64,000 bases of DNA. Origin: Prorocentrum cordatum (Eukaryota; Sar; Dinophyceae; Prorocentrales; Prorocentraceae). Position 1 is the stretch's first letter. Each line of letters starts with the position of its first letter. Made by a program: the position numbers and the translations under genes. The notes beneath the pieces are model-generated. The model saw nothing but the letters and a program-made list of their open reading frames with translations. It was not told the origin of the DNA and made no database searches. The stretch spans positions 336,788-400,787 of the forward strand of contig CAUYUJ010008591.1 of the NCBI GenBank assembly GCA_963575745.1. The letters run 5' to 3'. Of the stretch, positions 50,796-61,216 are shown one piece after another.

Positions 50796-51270
50796 AGCCC
50801 CGACGGCATGATTTTTTCCCGACGTGGACTCCTGGAGACCTGGACCCATTCCAGGGGAACGGTCGTGCTCTGTCCCAAGTCGCTATGTGACGGTCCCGAG
50901 GCCCCGTGAGGGCCCCCAGGAGCTTCAAGTAATTGAGGATGACGATTAATAAATGACCGGGGGTCGTGTTCACGCGGCGGCGCCCGGGATGACGATTAGA
51001 AAAAACCGGCCGCGGGCAGGAAAACTTATTTTTTTCATCGTTCTCCCCCAGTCAGAAAATTGTGCACAAAAATCAGAAAACCAATTTTTGAATCGTTCTT
51101 TCCCCTTGGCCGTGGCTGAGCCTGAGGGCCCGCTTCGCCGGGTCCAGCCGGGGGCTGGTGCTGCGGCTGCCGCCGCCGCGGCCTCGCGCCGCGGGCGGCA
51201 GCTCCAGGAGCTGCGGCCCCGCCTCGCGGGCCCCGTCGGCCGGTGCTCCCTGGCCGGTCCTCCAGCGGTG
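50796..51270. other. no recognisable gene
   Basis: Contains a loose repeat of GATGACGATTA near 50939 and 50989 and of AGAAAA(C/T)(C/T) near 51053 and 51076. No protein recognised. Confidence 0.4.
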
Positions 51271-51274
51271 CGGT

Positions 51275-51500
<226 letters not shown>

Positions 51501-51883
51501 TCCCCGACGCCGCCGCCGCCGGGTCCTCCGGTGGTGCTCGGCCCCGCGCTGCTGCGAGGACCTTTGCTGCCGCTGCTTGGCCAGCGCCAGTGCCGCCTCG
51601 CCCAGACCCCCTCGGGTCATGACGCAACCACGACGGGCGTTTTAGCCGCCGGGGGCCCTTGCCAGGCCTCGGGCCCGACGAGCAACGACCAGGGGAATGG
51701 GTCGAGGCCTTTGGGGGTCCATGGTAATTGCCCTGAGAGTCTTAAGACATAGCCCTCCAGACCTACAGACCTATCTGGACTACTGTATTTGAGATGTCGA
51801 CGTCCTGGTGCTATTTTTAACCCTCGAGGACGGCCTGGGTATGACAAATCATGACGTCGGGATCTGGGCTCGGTGACCCTCTC

Positions 51884-52010
51884 GCCATCGCTCGGACGTC
51901 CATGCCCTGTGTTTTTGTTCACGTTCGTGCGTGGTTTCTTCGCCAAATGATCAAGGATGCTCCTCGATGGTCCTCGCCGAGAAGAAAATGCACACGTCCG
52001 AGCGATGCCA
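51884..52010. mobile_element. family C inverted-repeat element, copy 2
   Basis: GCCATCGCTCGGACGTCCAT at the left and GCACACGTCCGAGCGATGCC at the right. The interior GTGCGTGGTTTCTTCGCC and GATGCTCCTCGATGGTCCTC is shared with the other copies. Confidence 0.9.
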
Positions 52011-52177
52011 AGCCTTCAGGACGTGCGGTACGGCACCAGCGTGTGCCTGTCCACGGGAGAGCCCTTCAGTGCGACGGCGCAGCGAGGGCCGGCGCAGGAC
52101 AGGCTCTCCAGCAGGACAGGCTGTGCTCGAGGGGCCCTGGGACACACAAGCAAATAGACACACATGACCGGATCCCC

Positions 52178-52215
<38 letters not shown>
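52178..52215. repeat. (TA)n microsatellite
   Basis: TA run in GC-rich DNA. Confidence 0.95.
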
Positions 52216-52503
52216 TTCTGGGTTGTCGTCTTCCCTCCACTTCCCATACTTTCCCATATATTCCTGGGAATCGACGATTCATTGTGTCTGTGTGTTTTTG
52301 CTCCCTCCTGATTGTTTCGTCAGCGGCGAGGCGGTGAACTCCGCTCCAGCGAGAAGCTAGACAGGGGCACCAACTAGCAAAGTGGCCGGCGAGCAAAGAG
52401 GGGTGGGGGACGGCCGAGAGGAAGAAGGGACGCTCAGACGTCGAAGAGTTCGACGATGAGCAGCCGGGAGGACAGGCTATACACACTCAGGATGCGGAAG
52501 TCT

Positions 52504-52700
52504 CGGCGGCGAGCGAGGGGAAGTGAGAAGGAGAAGGCCTTCTCAGAAGGCGGCGGGACTTCACAGAAGCCCTCGCGCCTTCTGGGAAGTTTTCTGCGTC
52601 TTCGGGGAAGGCTTAGAAAACTTCTCACAAGGCCGGGGGGACCTCCGAGCCTTCTGAGAAGTCCCGCCCCTTCTCACTTCACCCCCCTCGCTCGCCGCCG
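52504..52700. mobile_element. family B fold-back element, copy
   Basis: CGGCGGCGAGCGAGGGGAAG at the left, CTCGCTCGCCGCCG at the right. The inverted arms AAGGAGAAGGCCTTCTCAGA are nearly complete. The best-preserved copy. Confidence 0.9.
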
Positions 52701-53221
52701 AAAGTCGGCAACGCTGGCGGTCGCGGGCGCGTGTGTCGTCCCCAGACATCCGGCCGCTCCATTTTGTTTGTTCGATGCGTGGGCCCTGAATGTCTGGACC
52801 ACTTCCCCAGGGTTGGTTTTTCTACCTGAATCGCTTTTTCAGGGTCCCGAGGCTCGGCGAGGGCCCCCGGAGGCCGGAAACGGCCAAAACCCGCCGCTCC
52901 AATAATTAAATTTTGGAGCGTCAGATCTCTGGGCCTCCATTCGGCGGTGGACAAACCTCCATTAGCAGACCTCCCCTTAGTGAAAGCGGCTTGGGACCGA
53001 AACCGACGGACCTGGACCCGCAAAAAGGCGCTGCGACGCCCTCTCGCGAACCAAAAACGGCCAATTCCTGAATCGACGTGTCAGGGTAGGAGGTCTATCC
53101 ACCTCCGAAAGGACCAGCATCCCAAACCTCCCTCCTACTCGATCCGCGACCCTCGATCCTCCCTTCCTCCTCGATCCTCGCTCCTCGAACCTCCGTCCAT
53201 GACCTCTTCGATCCTCGATGC
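52701..53221. other. no recognisable gene
   Basis: Nothing recognised apart from CTCGATCC/CCTCGATCC repeats at 53150-53220 leading into a microsatellite. Confidence 0.4.
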
Positions 53222-53288
53222 TCCTCCTCCTCCTCCTCCTCCTCCTCCTCCTCCTCCTCCTCCTCCTCCTCCTCCTCCTCCTCCTCCT
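53222..53288. repeat. (CTC)n microsatellite
   Basis: Pure CTC. Confidence 0.95.
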
Positions 53289-53437
53289 ACCCCCGATCCA
53301 TGGGGCTACGTAGCACACGTCAGGAGGATCGCCGGGGCTCCCGCGCCGCCCAGCGAGGGCCCGAGCAGATGGGGCCGGAGGATCGGGGCCGCTTCGCCGA
53401 TGCCTCGGCGACGCGGGTCGATCCTTCGAAGCCCGTA

Positions 53438-53607
53438 CAGTCGGGGCGTTGACCTAAGGAACCCTAAATAAGGAACGAGGCCCCTTTTTAGTTGAACTTC
53501 GATTTCCTATCGAAAACATAAGGGCAACCTGAGGCAAGCTGTGAAACACTGAAGGAACGCGGAGCCCCTCCCCAACCAAAAGGGTTCCTTCTTCAGGGCC
53601 CCGACTG
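53438..53607. mobile_element. family E element, copy 1 (mariner-like MITE)
   Basis: Starts CAGTCGGGGCGTTGACCTAA, ends TTCTTCAGGGCCCCGACTG. Terminal inverted repeats ~28 bp, TA on both sides (53436-53437, 53608-53609). Non-coding. Confidence 0.85.
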
Positions 53608-53670
53608 TAGTCCCCATTCGACGACGCGGTGCGATCTTACGACCTAGGACTAAGTCAGGACGAGTGCTGT

Positions 53671-53885
53671 GGCAACTCATGGGAGCCTCCCATACAATCT
53701 TGTTGGCCCTTGCGAATCGACGCTGGTCGACGCTAAATCGACGCTGATCGACGCTAGATCGACGCTGATCGACGCTACATCGACGCTAAATCGGCGCTAT
53801 CTCACCGGCTCCAAGACGCCAATCGACGCTGGTCGACGCTAAAGACGGAAGCAAGAAAGTATACCAGGTTCCCACGATTTTCTAC
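53671..53885. mobile_element. family I element with internal TCGACGCT array
   Basis: The left end GGCAACTCATGGGAGCCTCC is the inverse, with a few changes, of the right end (GGTTCCCACGATTTTCTAC). Between lie about nine ATCGACGCTGGTCGACGCTA-type units. Confidence 0.75.
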
Positions 53886-54108
53886 CAAAGACGAAGATAA
53901 TTTCAGGTACAGATAAGTCGAGAATCTCTGGCCTCCAGCGGCTCTGGAGGATGTCTCGGGCGCCGCGACCTTCTCAGAGAGTTCCGGGACGCTCTGAGAG
54001 CGGTCTTCTTGAACGGATGCATCCTCGTCCTGGCCTCGTCCGACGACCCTCTCTAATTCGGCCCCCTTTGGGCGGCGTCCACGATGGGGAAACGTTCGGG
54101 GGGGAGAG
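53886..54108. other. no recognisable gene
   Basis: Short unique sequence; a CTCAGAGAG...CTCTGAGAG inverted pair at about 53970-54000. Confidence 0.4.
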
Positions 54109-54120
54109 CACATCGAGCTG

Positions 54121-54312
54121 AGCGAAAGGGGGGGATAGCAAAGGGGGGGTTTGAGAATCAGCTTACGTAGCTGATTTTCCCGGCGCCTCCCGGCGCCGGA
54201 GGCGCCCATATGTATCGAGGAATGGGCCCGGCGGCGGGGCTGAAACCAGCTGCGTGCAGCAGATTTCGTACCCCCCCCTTTCCCAATCCCCCCCCCTTCG
54301 TCCGGCCCGAAA
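54121..54312. mobile_element. family A inverted-repeat element, copy 5, with 12-bp flanking duplication
   Basis: Left end AGCGAAAGGGGGGGATAGCA, right end TTCGTCCGGCCCGAAA. CACATCGAGCTG lies immediately outside both ends (54109-54120 and 54313-54324), the clearest target duplication in the window. Confidence 0.9.
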
Positions 54313-54477
54313 CACATCGAGCTGGAATTCTGCGATACGTCGCCGATGGACTGGCGATGGGCCCCCGATCGCGAAACCGCGCGGTCCTCGGGCGGGGTGG
54401 CCTACCGAACCCCTTATCGGCGATCCACGGGCGATGGGGGGTCGGTGCGCCCCCCCCGGAGCCTCACCCCCCAAAAC

Positions 54478-55060
54478 CTGATATTGCCACGAAGCCCGAC
54501 CTGAAAATGGAGGTGGGGATGATTGGTGAGAGCGGCAGGGACAAGGAAGGAGTGGACTGTTGTGGGCTTGATTAGACGACGGGGAAGACGTCCGACGAAG
54601 AAATCTGTATAATCGTGGTTGGTCTCTCGGGGGCTTCTGGGAGACTGTTTTGAAGCCTCTTGGGGGCAGTTTTGGGGCATCATTTGGACCTCACCCCCCA
54701 GAAATCCTCTTCGTCTCGCTTTCGGATCATGACTCGGGTCTTCGTCGGCCCTTCGGCAAGATCGCCCCCCCCCCCCCCAAAAAAAAAAACCTGATATTGC
54801 CACGAACCCCGACCTGAAAATGGAGGTGGGGATGATTGGCGAGAGTGGCTGGGGCAAGGAAGGAGTTGCCTGTTGTGGGCTTGATTAGACGACGGGGAAG
54901 ACCTCCGACGAAGAAATGTGTATAATCGTGGTTGGTTTCTCGGTGGCTTCTGGGTGACTGTTCTGAGGCCTCTTGGTTGCAGCTTTGGGCCCCCATCTGG
55001 TGTTTTTGGAAGTCTATTGGGGCCTCTTGGGGGCCTCTTGGGCGCTTCTTGGGGCCTCGG
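54478..55060. repeat. family M array, copy 3, with a 312-bp tandem duplication
   Basis: The segment CTGATATTGCCACGAA to AATCGTGGTTGGT occurs at 54478-54640 and again at 54790-54950, each followed by GGCCTCTTGGGGGC-type units. The poly(C)-poly(A) run near 54765-54790 marks the junction. The orientation is opposite to the copy inside the LINE. Confidence 0.85.
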
Positions 55061-55074
55061 GTTGGTGGATTCCT

Positions 55075-55350
55075 GGGGGTTCCCGGTTTGGCGGATCTGT
55101 GGGGATGCTTGTTCTGTGGCGGATGTTCGGGCACGCGCTCGGTTTGGCGGATCCTTGGGGGTGCTTGTTTTTGCTTGTTCTGTGGCGGATGGTCGGGCAC
55201 GCGCTCGGTTTGGCGGATCCTGGGGGGTGCTTGTTTTGGCGGATCTTTGGGGGTGCTTGTTTTGGCGGATCTTTGGGGGTACTCGTTTGTTCTGTGGCGG
55301 ATGTTCGGGCACGCGCTCGGATTGGCGGATCCTTGGGGGTGCTCGTTTTC
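55075..55350. repeat. GGCGGATC tandem repeat
   Basis: Units such as GGCGGATCTTTGGGGGTGCT and TGTTCTGTGGCGGATGTTCG, then GGCACGCGCTCGG. Short and long units alternate. Confidence 0.85.
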
Positions 55351-55559
55351 GCGGTGACATGGCGGGCGAGGGAAGGGAGTTGGTGGGCTCTGGAGGCTTC
55401 AGGGGGCCATCGGACGTCCTCGGAGATTGGGTGGGGGTCGTCTCTGACTGCATGAGCAAGGAGTGGAGAGCATGCGGATTTCGGGGGCCGTGTGCGGGCG
55501 TGTTGAGTCCGTCTGAATATGAGAGTTCGCTGGGGGCTCCTCTGGCCTAGCTGTCCGGA

Positions 55560-56200
55560 GGTTAGGTGTGTACGCGGCCAGGCGAGGTACGATGTGAGCT
55601 CAGCATGTATCCATGCGAGCCACATGGAAGGCAGAGGGGGAGGTGAGCAAGCGACCATGCGAGATATGAGGTGTCCGGAGTACGGTTCCATGCGAGCCAC
55701 AGGGAACGGAGGGGGGCGCGGATTCAGACGACGGGCAAGAAAATTCACTTTGGGAGCTCTGGAGGCTCCTGGTGGCTGTCGGGTTTCGTTGGAGGTAGTG
55801 ACGGAGAGGTTTTAGAGGAGTAGGTGGCCCAGGTAGCGACGGTGCGTCTTGGAAGTGAGGTCAGTACGCGACCAGGCGAGTTACGATGTGAGCTCAGCAC
55901 GTGTCCATGCGAGCCACATGGAAGGGGGGGTGAGCTCAGCACGCGACCATGCGAGTTCCGAGGTGACCTCAGCACGTGTCCATGCGAGCCACAGGGAAGG
56001 GAAGGGGCGCGGTGTGACATAACGGGTGTGAGGAAATGAAGCTGGAGGTGAGGTCCGTACGCGACCGGGCGAGTTACGATGTGAGCTCAGCACGTGTCCA
56101 TGCGAGCCACACGGAAGGGAGGGGGTGAGCTCAGCACGCGACCATGCGAGCCACGGGATGGTCTGAGCACGTTTCCATGCGAGCCCAGAAGAGGATAGCC
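55560..56200. repeat. ~55-bp degenerate tandem repeat
   Basis: Recurring GTGAGCTCAGCACGTGTCCA, TGCGAGCCACATGGAAGG and GCGACCAGGCGAG. At least six copies with variable spacing. Confidence 0.85.
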
Positions 56201-56224
56201 AGCGTGCGCATCACACTGGTTCGC

Positions 56225-56960
56225 GTGTGTTCCGAGTGGGCCCATCTTTGGCACTTCTGGGGGGGGGCTGGAGGACTCTGGAGGCTGCTCGGAACGTTTT
56301 GGGGACCTCGTGGGGCCTATTGAGGGGTCCTAGGGGCCTCTTGGGGGCTTCTTGGGAACCTCTGGGGGCCTCTGGAGGGGTTATTGGGGCGGGGAGCCCG
56401 AAGAATCGGCCCCTGCCTCCGCTCCTGGGGCCCTCTTGGGCGTGCCTGGGGCGTTTGGGAGTCCGTCTTGAAGGCCTCTTGGGTCGTCTTGAGGACGTCG
56501 TGGACCGTCTGGGCGCTCTCTTGAATGTCTCTGAGGCCGTCTTGAGGCGATCTTTGGGGCCTCTTGGGCCGTCTTTGAGCTGGGAGAAACCGAAAAAGCG
56601 AAAACCGAAAAAAACTTCAAAAACCAAAGGAAAACTGTTGATGTGGGAGGCTCGGTGCTCTGCTGGAACGCTTCTCGGGGACCTCTGAGGGCGTCTGTGG
56701 GGCTCCCTGGGTCGTCGGGGCGCCATCTTGAGCGTCTTGAGTCGATCTTTCGGCGACTCGAGGCCTTCTTGAACCATCTTGTAAACCATCTTGGGGCCGT
56801 CCGTGCCTCCCGGGGCCGTGTCGTGCAGTCTTCTGCCGTCTTCTGCCGTCTTCTGCCGTGTTCCGCCGGCGTTCCGCCCGTGGCCGGGGCCCTGTCCCGG
56901 GGGGTCCCCCCCCAGACCCCCCCAGGGGGACACTAAACGGGAACCCCTCCGCCAGGTCGG
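56225..56960. repeat. family M array, copy 4
   Basis: GGGGCCTCTTGGG-type units on both sides of an A-rich spacer (CGAAAAAGCGAAAACCGAAA). Same orientation as 54478-55060. Confidence 0.7.
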
Positions 56961-57135
56961 GGAAAAACTCTCGGCGAGGTGCAGCCGCAAGAAGGCACCC
57001 AGAGGCCAGAGAACCGCCAAGAACCCACGAAAACGCCCCCAAAACCTCGAGCCGCGAACCGCCCCAAGCCCCGGCTGGCTGGCGGCGCCTTCACCGCACG
57101 AAACGCCGCCCCAAACGGAAGCCCCCCTGGGCTTA

Positions 57136-57282
57136 GGTCGGGCATGACCTCCTACAGGGGGATTTTGGACGAGAAAAAAAGATTCTACACATGCTCAGAA
57201 ATATTGAAAACAATGCTCAAAAAACCGTCCCCGTATTATTTTCCACTATTTTGGAATATTCCTGTAGAAGGACAGGCCCGAC
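57136..57282. mobile_element. family K inverted-repeat element, copy 2
   Basis: GGTCGGGCATGACCTCCTAC at the left; TTCCTGTAGAAGGACAGGCC and CGAC at the right. TTA lies next to both ends (57133-57135, 57283-57285), the kind of 3-bp duplication made by PIF/Harbinger elements. Confidence 0.8.
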
Positions 57283-57424
57283 TTAACCCTGGGCCTATCC
57301 CCCCACCCCCTCCCCAGGTTGCCCCAAGTCCGCGCCTCTTCTTCGAGGACAGCGACGGTCCACTGCGACGTGGCCGGGCGGCGCTGCTGCACCTGTAAGG
57401 ACGCTCGAGGCCGGAACGGAAAAG

Positions 57425-57492
57425 ATGGGCACGATGCCCAATCACAGTCTGTCCAAAATCAGCACCGGCCTCTGTTGGGCAGGCGGCCTCCT
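57425..57492. repeat. short hairpin repeat, copy 2
   Basis: GATGCCCAATCACAGTCTGT, CCAAAATCAGCACCGGCC and CTGTTGGGCAGG, related to 18812-18892. Confidence 0.55.
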
Positions 57493-57537
57493 GTCTCACA
57501 CCGACAGCGCTCGAGGAACAACACATACAGTCGGGGC

Positions 57538-57703
57538 CCTGAAGAAGGAACCCTTTTCGTTGGGAAAGGGATCCGCGTTCCTTAAGTGTTTCACAGCTTG
57601 CCTCAGGCTTTACTTATGTTTTCGACCGGGCATCGAAGTTCAACTAATGGAAAAAAGGGGCCTCGTTCCTTATTTAGGGTTCCTTAGGTCAACGCCCCGA
57701 CGG
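57538..57703. mobile_element. family E element, copy 2 (reverse orientation)
   Basis: CAGTCGGGGCCCTGAAGAAG at the left, CCTTAGGTCAACGCCCCGAC(GG) at the right, TA on both sides. Opposite orientation to the other four copies. Confidence 0.9.
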
Positions 57704-57899
57704 TACGTCATAAGCACAAGCTGCCGGAGCGCCGCGCGGCGTTCTCGGATCGGCGCCGGGGGCCCCCTCCTCCTCTTCGACACAGGCCCGCGGCGGCACC
57801 GGCAGCGGGCCCCGTGCAGAGTGGACAAGGCCTGCTGTCAGTCCCCCGCCATCCCTCGGGCGCCGCTTCCCCATGCATGCTTGCAGATTCGTGCGTGTA

Positions 57900-58075
57900 C
57901 AGTCGGGACCGTGACCTAAGGAACCCTAAATAAGGAACGAGGCCCCGTTTTTCCATAAGTTCAACTTCGATCTCCCATCGAAAACCTAAGGAAAACCTGA
58001 GGCAAGCTGCGAAACAATCAAGGAACGCGGAGCCCCTCCCCAACGAAAAGGGTTCCTTCTTCAGGGCCCCGACTG
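57900..58075. mobile_element. family E element, copy 3
   Basis: CAGTCGGGACCGTGACCTAA to CAGGGCCCCGACTG, TA at both ends. Only ~195 bp from copy 2, in inverted orientation. Confidence 0.9.
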
Positions 58076-58077
58076 TA

Positions 58078-58599
58078 CTGCTTCTCGAGATGATGAAAAG
58101 TGCTCCTCGATGGTCCTCGCCGAGAGAGCACTGCACTTCGCAAGACGACGGAAGATGCTCCTCCGTGGCCCCCGCCGAGCAAGAATGCACGCGCCCGAGA
58201 GAGGCCGAGGTCTCAGCACCCCACCCTCTTCCGAGCCCGTTGCGATCGCATCGAGCCTGCGCCCACTGCACCCCGCGGATCTTCGCGACCCGGCGCCACA
58301 CCGCCGCGGCCGCCGCGGCCCTCGCGGCCTTCTCCGCCGCGACGTCGCGCGGCAGCGGCGTGTACGAGATGCGGGGGCCGTGGAAGGCAGGCCAGGACCT
58401 CGGGGAGCGCAGGCCTGGCCTCGCCAGCCCGGACGCGCTGGACGGGAACGCGAACCTCCCTCGAGGCTATTTTCTTGTGCAGGGGGCGGCACGACCTCGC
58501 AGAGGACATGCCATAGACCTCGCAGAGCACAGGACCTCCGGAGCCCAGGTCCCAGAGGCCTCCCAGATGGGGTCCGAGCAGATGGGGTCGGAGGATCGC
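58078..58599. other. partial C-like sequence, otherwise nothing recognised
   Basis: 58095-58195 holds two imperfect copies of AGATGCTCCTC(C/G)(G/A)TGG(C/T)CC..CGCCGAG, the right half of family C. The rest is GC-rich with no recognised gene. Confidence 0.45.
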
Positions 58600-58760
58600 G
58601 CCGCATCGCCAATGCATCGGCGATACATCGAGGATACATCGGCAATGCGCTGGCGACGTCGGCGATGCATCGGCAGCGTCGGCGTGGAGAAAAGCGGGCT
58701 CCACATCGAGCCGCATCGCCGATGCATCGGCGATGCGGTGCGATCCGTCGGGCCCATCTA
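58600..58760. repeat. GATGCATCGGC palindromic repeat
   Basis: CGCCGATGCATCGGCGATGC and variants (GATACATCGAGGATACATCG). Local palindromes. Confidence 0.75.
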
Positions 58761-59362
58761 CTCCGACCCCAACTAAGAGGCCTTTAGGTCAGGGACCCAT
58801 AAACTCGGACGCGCTGGACCGGAACTCAAACATCGCTCGAAACTATTTTTCCAGAGGGCGGCACAAGAAACACAAACTGCACTGCAACATATCCGGAATA
58901 ACCTTGGACAGCAGACCTCAAAGCCTGCACCCCTGCCCCCAGACCCAGACACAGGCTCGAATCCTGCAGCGCAGCCAAACACAATGCACTGCACATCAAA
59001 ATCGGACTTTGCAGGAACAGGTGTCGTTTCACCGACATTGCAATGTCCTGGTTCGCCGTTGTCATGGTCTCGGGGAGCCTGAAAAGCAGTACAGGTAGCA
59101 AGGCCACGCTGGTCGGATGAGCCCATCAACATGCTACTGTCAAGTGAATGAGGTACACAAGGAACGGAACAAGTAACACGAACAGTTCGAAGGACGACGT
59201 GTGTGCCAGTCATACCATGGCCCTCGCAGTTGCGGATTGGAGTGAGGGTGCGGCAGGGTCGTCCGTAGTCTGCGAGGCTCTGAATAAGCCCACCGCAGGC
59301 GCGGTTGATTTATACTGCGCCACGAGCCGCCGTAAGCGCCGAATCGTTGTCAAAGCACGGCG
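58761..59362. other. no recognisable gene
   Basis: Unique-looking, less GC-rich sequence with no recognised protein. Confidence 0.4.
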
Positions 59363-59430
59363 GGTGGGTCGCGGGCAGGTCGCGGGCGAGGACGACGACG
59401 ACGACAAACAGCAGCAACAACAACAAACTG
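59363..59430. repeat. GGGTCGCGGGC minisatellite remnant
   Basis: GGTGGGTCGCGGGCAGGTCG followed by GACGACGACGACGACAAACA, the element end seen at 2.3 and 6.6 kb. Confidence 0.75.
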
Positions 59431-59464
59431 GCAGAGACCGCGCCACGCACCCAGTGACGGCTTT

Positions 59465-59640
59465 CAGTCGGGGCCTTGACCTAAGGAACCCTACATAAGG
59501 AACGAGGCCCCCCTTTCCCACAAGTTAAACTTCGACTCCCCACCGACAACCTAAGGAAAACCCAAGGCAAACTGTAAAACAATCAAGGAACACTGAGCCC
59601 CTCCCCAACGAAAAGGGTTCCTTCTCCAGCGCCCCGACTG
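59465..59640. mobile_element. family E element, copy 4
   Basis: CAGTCGGGGCCTTGACCTAA to CAGCGCCCCGACTG. The flanking TA has decayed (TT and CA). Confidence 0.85.
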
Positions 59641-59643
59641 CAC

Positions 59644-59985
59644 CGTCGGCAACTTGTACTTCGCATGGCACCGCGGCTGCCCCCAGCGACACGCCGTGTG
59701 CTGCAAGCGGATACTGGCCATCGCTCGGACGTCCATTCCCTGTGCTTTTTTCGGTTTCGTGCGTGGTTTTTTCGCCGAATCATCAAGGATGCTCCTTGAT
59801 GGTCCTCGCCGAAGGAAAAATGCACACGTCCGAGCGATGCCAAGGATAGCGTGCCGCTCAGCTCCGTGGGGCGGGAGGCTCAGAAAAGCTCGCACCGTGG
59901 ACGCCTGGGGACCGCGACGTGGACAGCGTGTCGCGCCGGGGCGTGGTGGGCCAGCACTCGCGGAGCGACTGTGCAAAAATTTCCG
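59644..59985. mobile_element. family D element, copy 2, split by a C element
   Basis: The left half ends CAGCGACACGCCGTGTGCTG and CAAGCGGATA; the right half resumes GGATAGCGTGCCGCTCAGCT. Compare 26850-26895, where the same sequence is continuous. The inserted C element is described separately. Confidence 0.8.
59714..59843. mobile_element. family C element nested in D, with 5-bp duplication
   Basis: CTGGCCATCGCTCGGACGTC to CGTCCGAGCGATGCCAA, 130 bp. GGATA flanks both sides (59709-59713 and 59844-59848) and occurs once in the uninterrupted D copy, so it is a true target duplication. Confidence 0.92.
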
Positions 59986-59999
59986 CCCGTCGTCAGCGC

Positions 60000-60055
60000 C
60001 GTGTTTTTCCGTCGTCGTAGTCGTCCGTCGTCGTCTGTCGTCTGTCGTCCGTCGT

Positions 60056-60087
<32 letters not shown>

Positions 60088-60262
60088 ATCGTTGTCCGTC
60101 GACGTCGCCTTCGTCGTCGTCGTCCTGGTCGACGTCCGTCGTCTTTCGTCTGTCGTCTGTCGTCTGTCGTCGTCGTCGTCGTTGTCGTCGTCCGTCGCGT
60201 CCGTCGCCATCGTCGTCCTCGTTGTTATCGGCGTCGGCGTCGGCGTCGGCGCCGGCGTCGGA

Positions 60263-60324
<62 letters not shown>

Positions 60325-60330
60325 AGTCGT

Positions 60331-60410
<80 letters not shown>

Positions 60411-60435
60411 CGTCGTCGTCCGTCGTCGTCGCAGG
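60000..60435. repeat. (GTC)n microsatellite, over 400 bp
   Basis: GTC with CGTC, GCC and TTC interruptions; the last ~180 bp are nearly pure. The longest microsatellite in the window. Confidence 0.95.
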
Positions 60436-60655
60436 GCGCTCGGCCCCCTCACTCTGACTGATCCTCGGCTGCACGTTAGAGTGACCCTAGGCAAGGTTGA
60501 CCTTCGGTGCGCAGCTTTAGGTGGGCGCGAGGGGGTGGGGGAGGGGCAATCGTGAGCGCGAAAGCCGCTGCAATCGCATCGATTTCAGCGATAGGGGGAC
60601 CCCAGTGTGCCCGCACCAAAGGTCACTCCGGCGAAAGGTCACTCTTACGCAGTAG
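60432..60655. repeat. ~220-bp repeat, copy 1
   Basis: CAGGGCGCTCGGCCCCCTCA, TCCTCGGCTGCACG, GTGACCCTAGGCAAGG, TAGGGGGACCCCAGTGTGCC and AAGGTCACTC. It follows a (GTC)n tract and precedes a (GAG)n tract; copy 2 also follows a (GTC)n tract. Confidence 0.85.
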
Positions 60656-60778
60656 CAGGAGGAGGGGGAGGAGGAGGAGGAGGAAGAGGAGGAGGAGGAG
60701 GAGGAGGAGGAGGAGGAGGAAGAGGAGGGGGAGGAGGAGGAAGAGGAGGAGGAGGAGGACGAGGAGGAGGAGGAGGCT
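60656..60778. repeat. (GAG)n microsatellite
   Basis: GAG with AAG and GGG steps. Confidence 0.95.
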
Positions 60779-60891
60779 CCTTCCCGGAGCACCTGCGGTC
60801 GCTCGCGGCCTCGACCACGGCGGCCCGCGCCGCACCCTCGAGCCCCGCCAGCATTGCTGGGACGACCTCCTTCGGCTGGCTGCGGTCGGAC

Positions 60892-60918
60892 ACGTCGTCG
60901 TCGTCGGCGTCGCCGTCG

Positions 60919-60986
<68 letters not shown>

Positions 60987-60990
60987 CGTC
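60892..60990. repeat. (GTC)n microsatellite
   Basis: GTC run directly before copy 2 of the 220-bp repeat. Confidence 0.95.
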
Positions 60991-60994
60991 GTGG

Positions 60995-61216
60995 TCGCAG
61001 GGCGCTCGGCCCCCTCACTCTGACTGCTCCTCGGCTGCACGCAAGTGCGACCCTAGGCAGAGTGGCCTTCGGCGCGCGGATCGAGCGGGCGCAGGGCGGC
61101 CAAATCCAAGGGCGCAGGCAGTCGCTAACGCATCGCGCTCAAAGATCGGGGGGACCCCGACTAGCCCGCACCAAGCGGTCACTCTGGCGATGAGCCACTC
61201 TTACGTGTCGTCGAGC
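60995..61216. repeat. ~220-bp repeat, copy 2
   Basis: Same order of motifs as 60432-60655: CAGGGCGCTCGGCCCCCTCA, GCGACCCTAGGCAGAG, GGGGGGACCCCGACTAGCCC and GCGGTCACTCTGGCG. A third, partial copy lies near 63380-63480. Confidence 0.85.
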
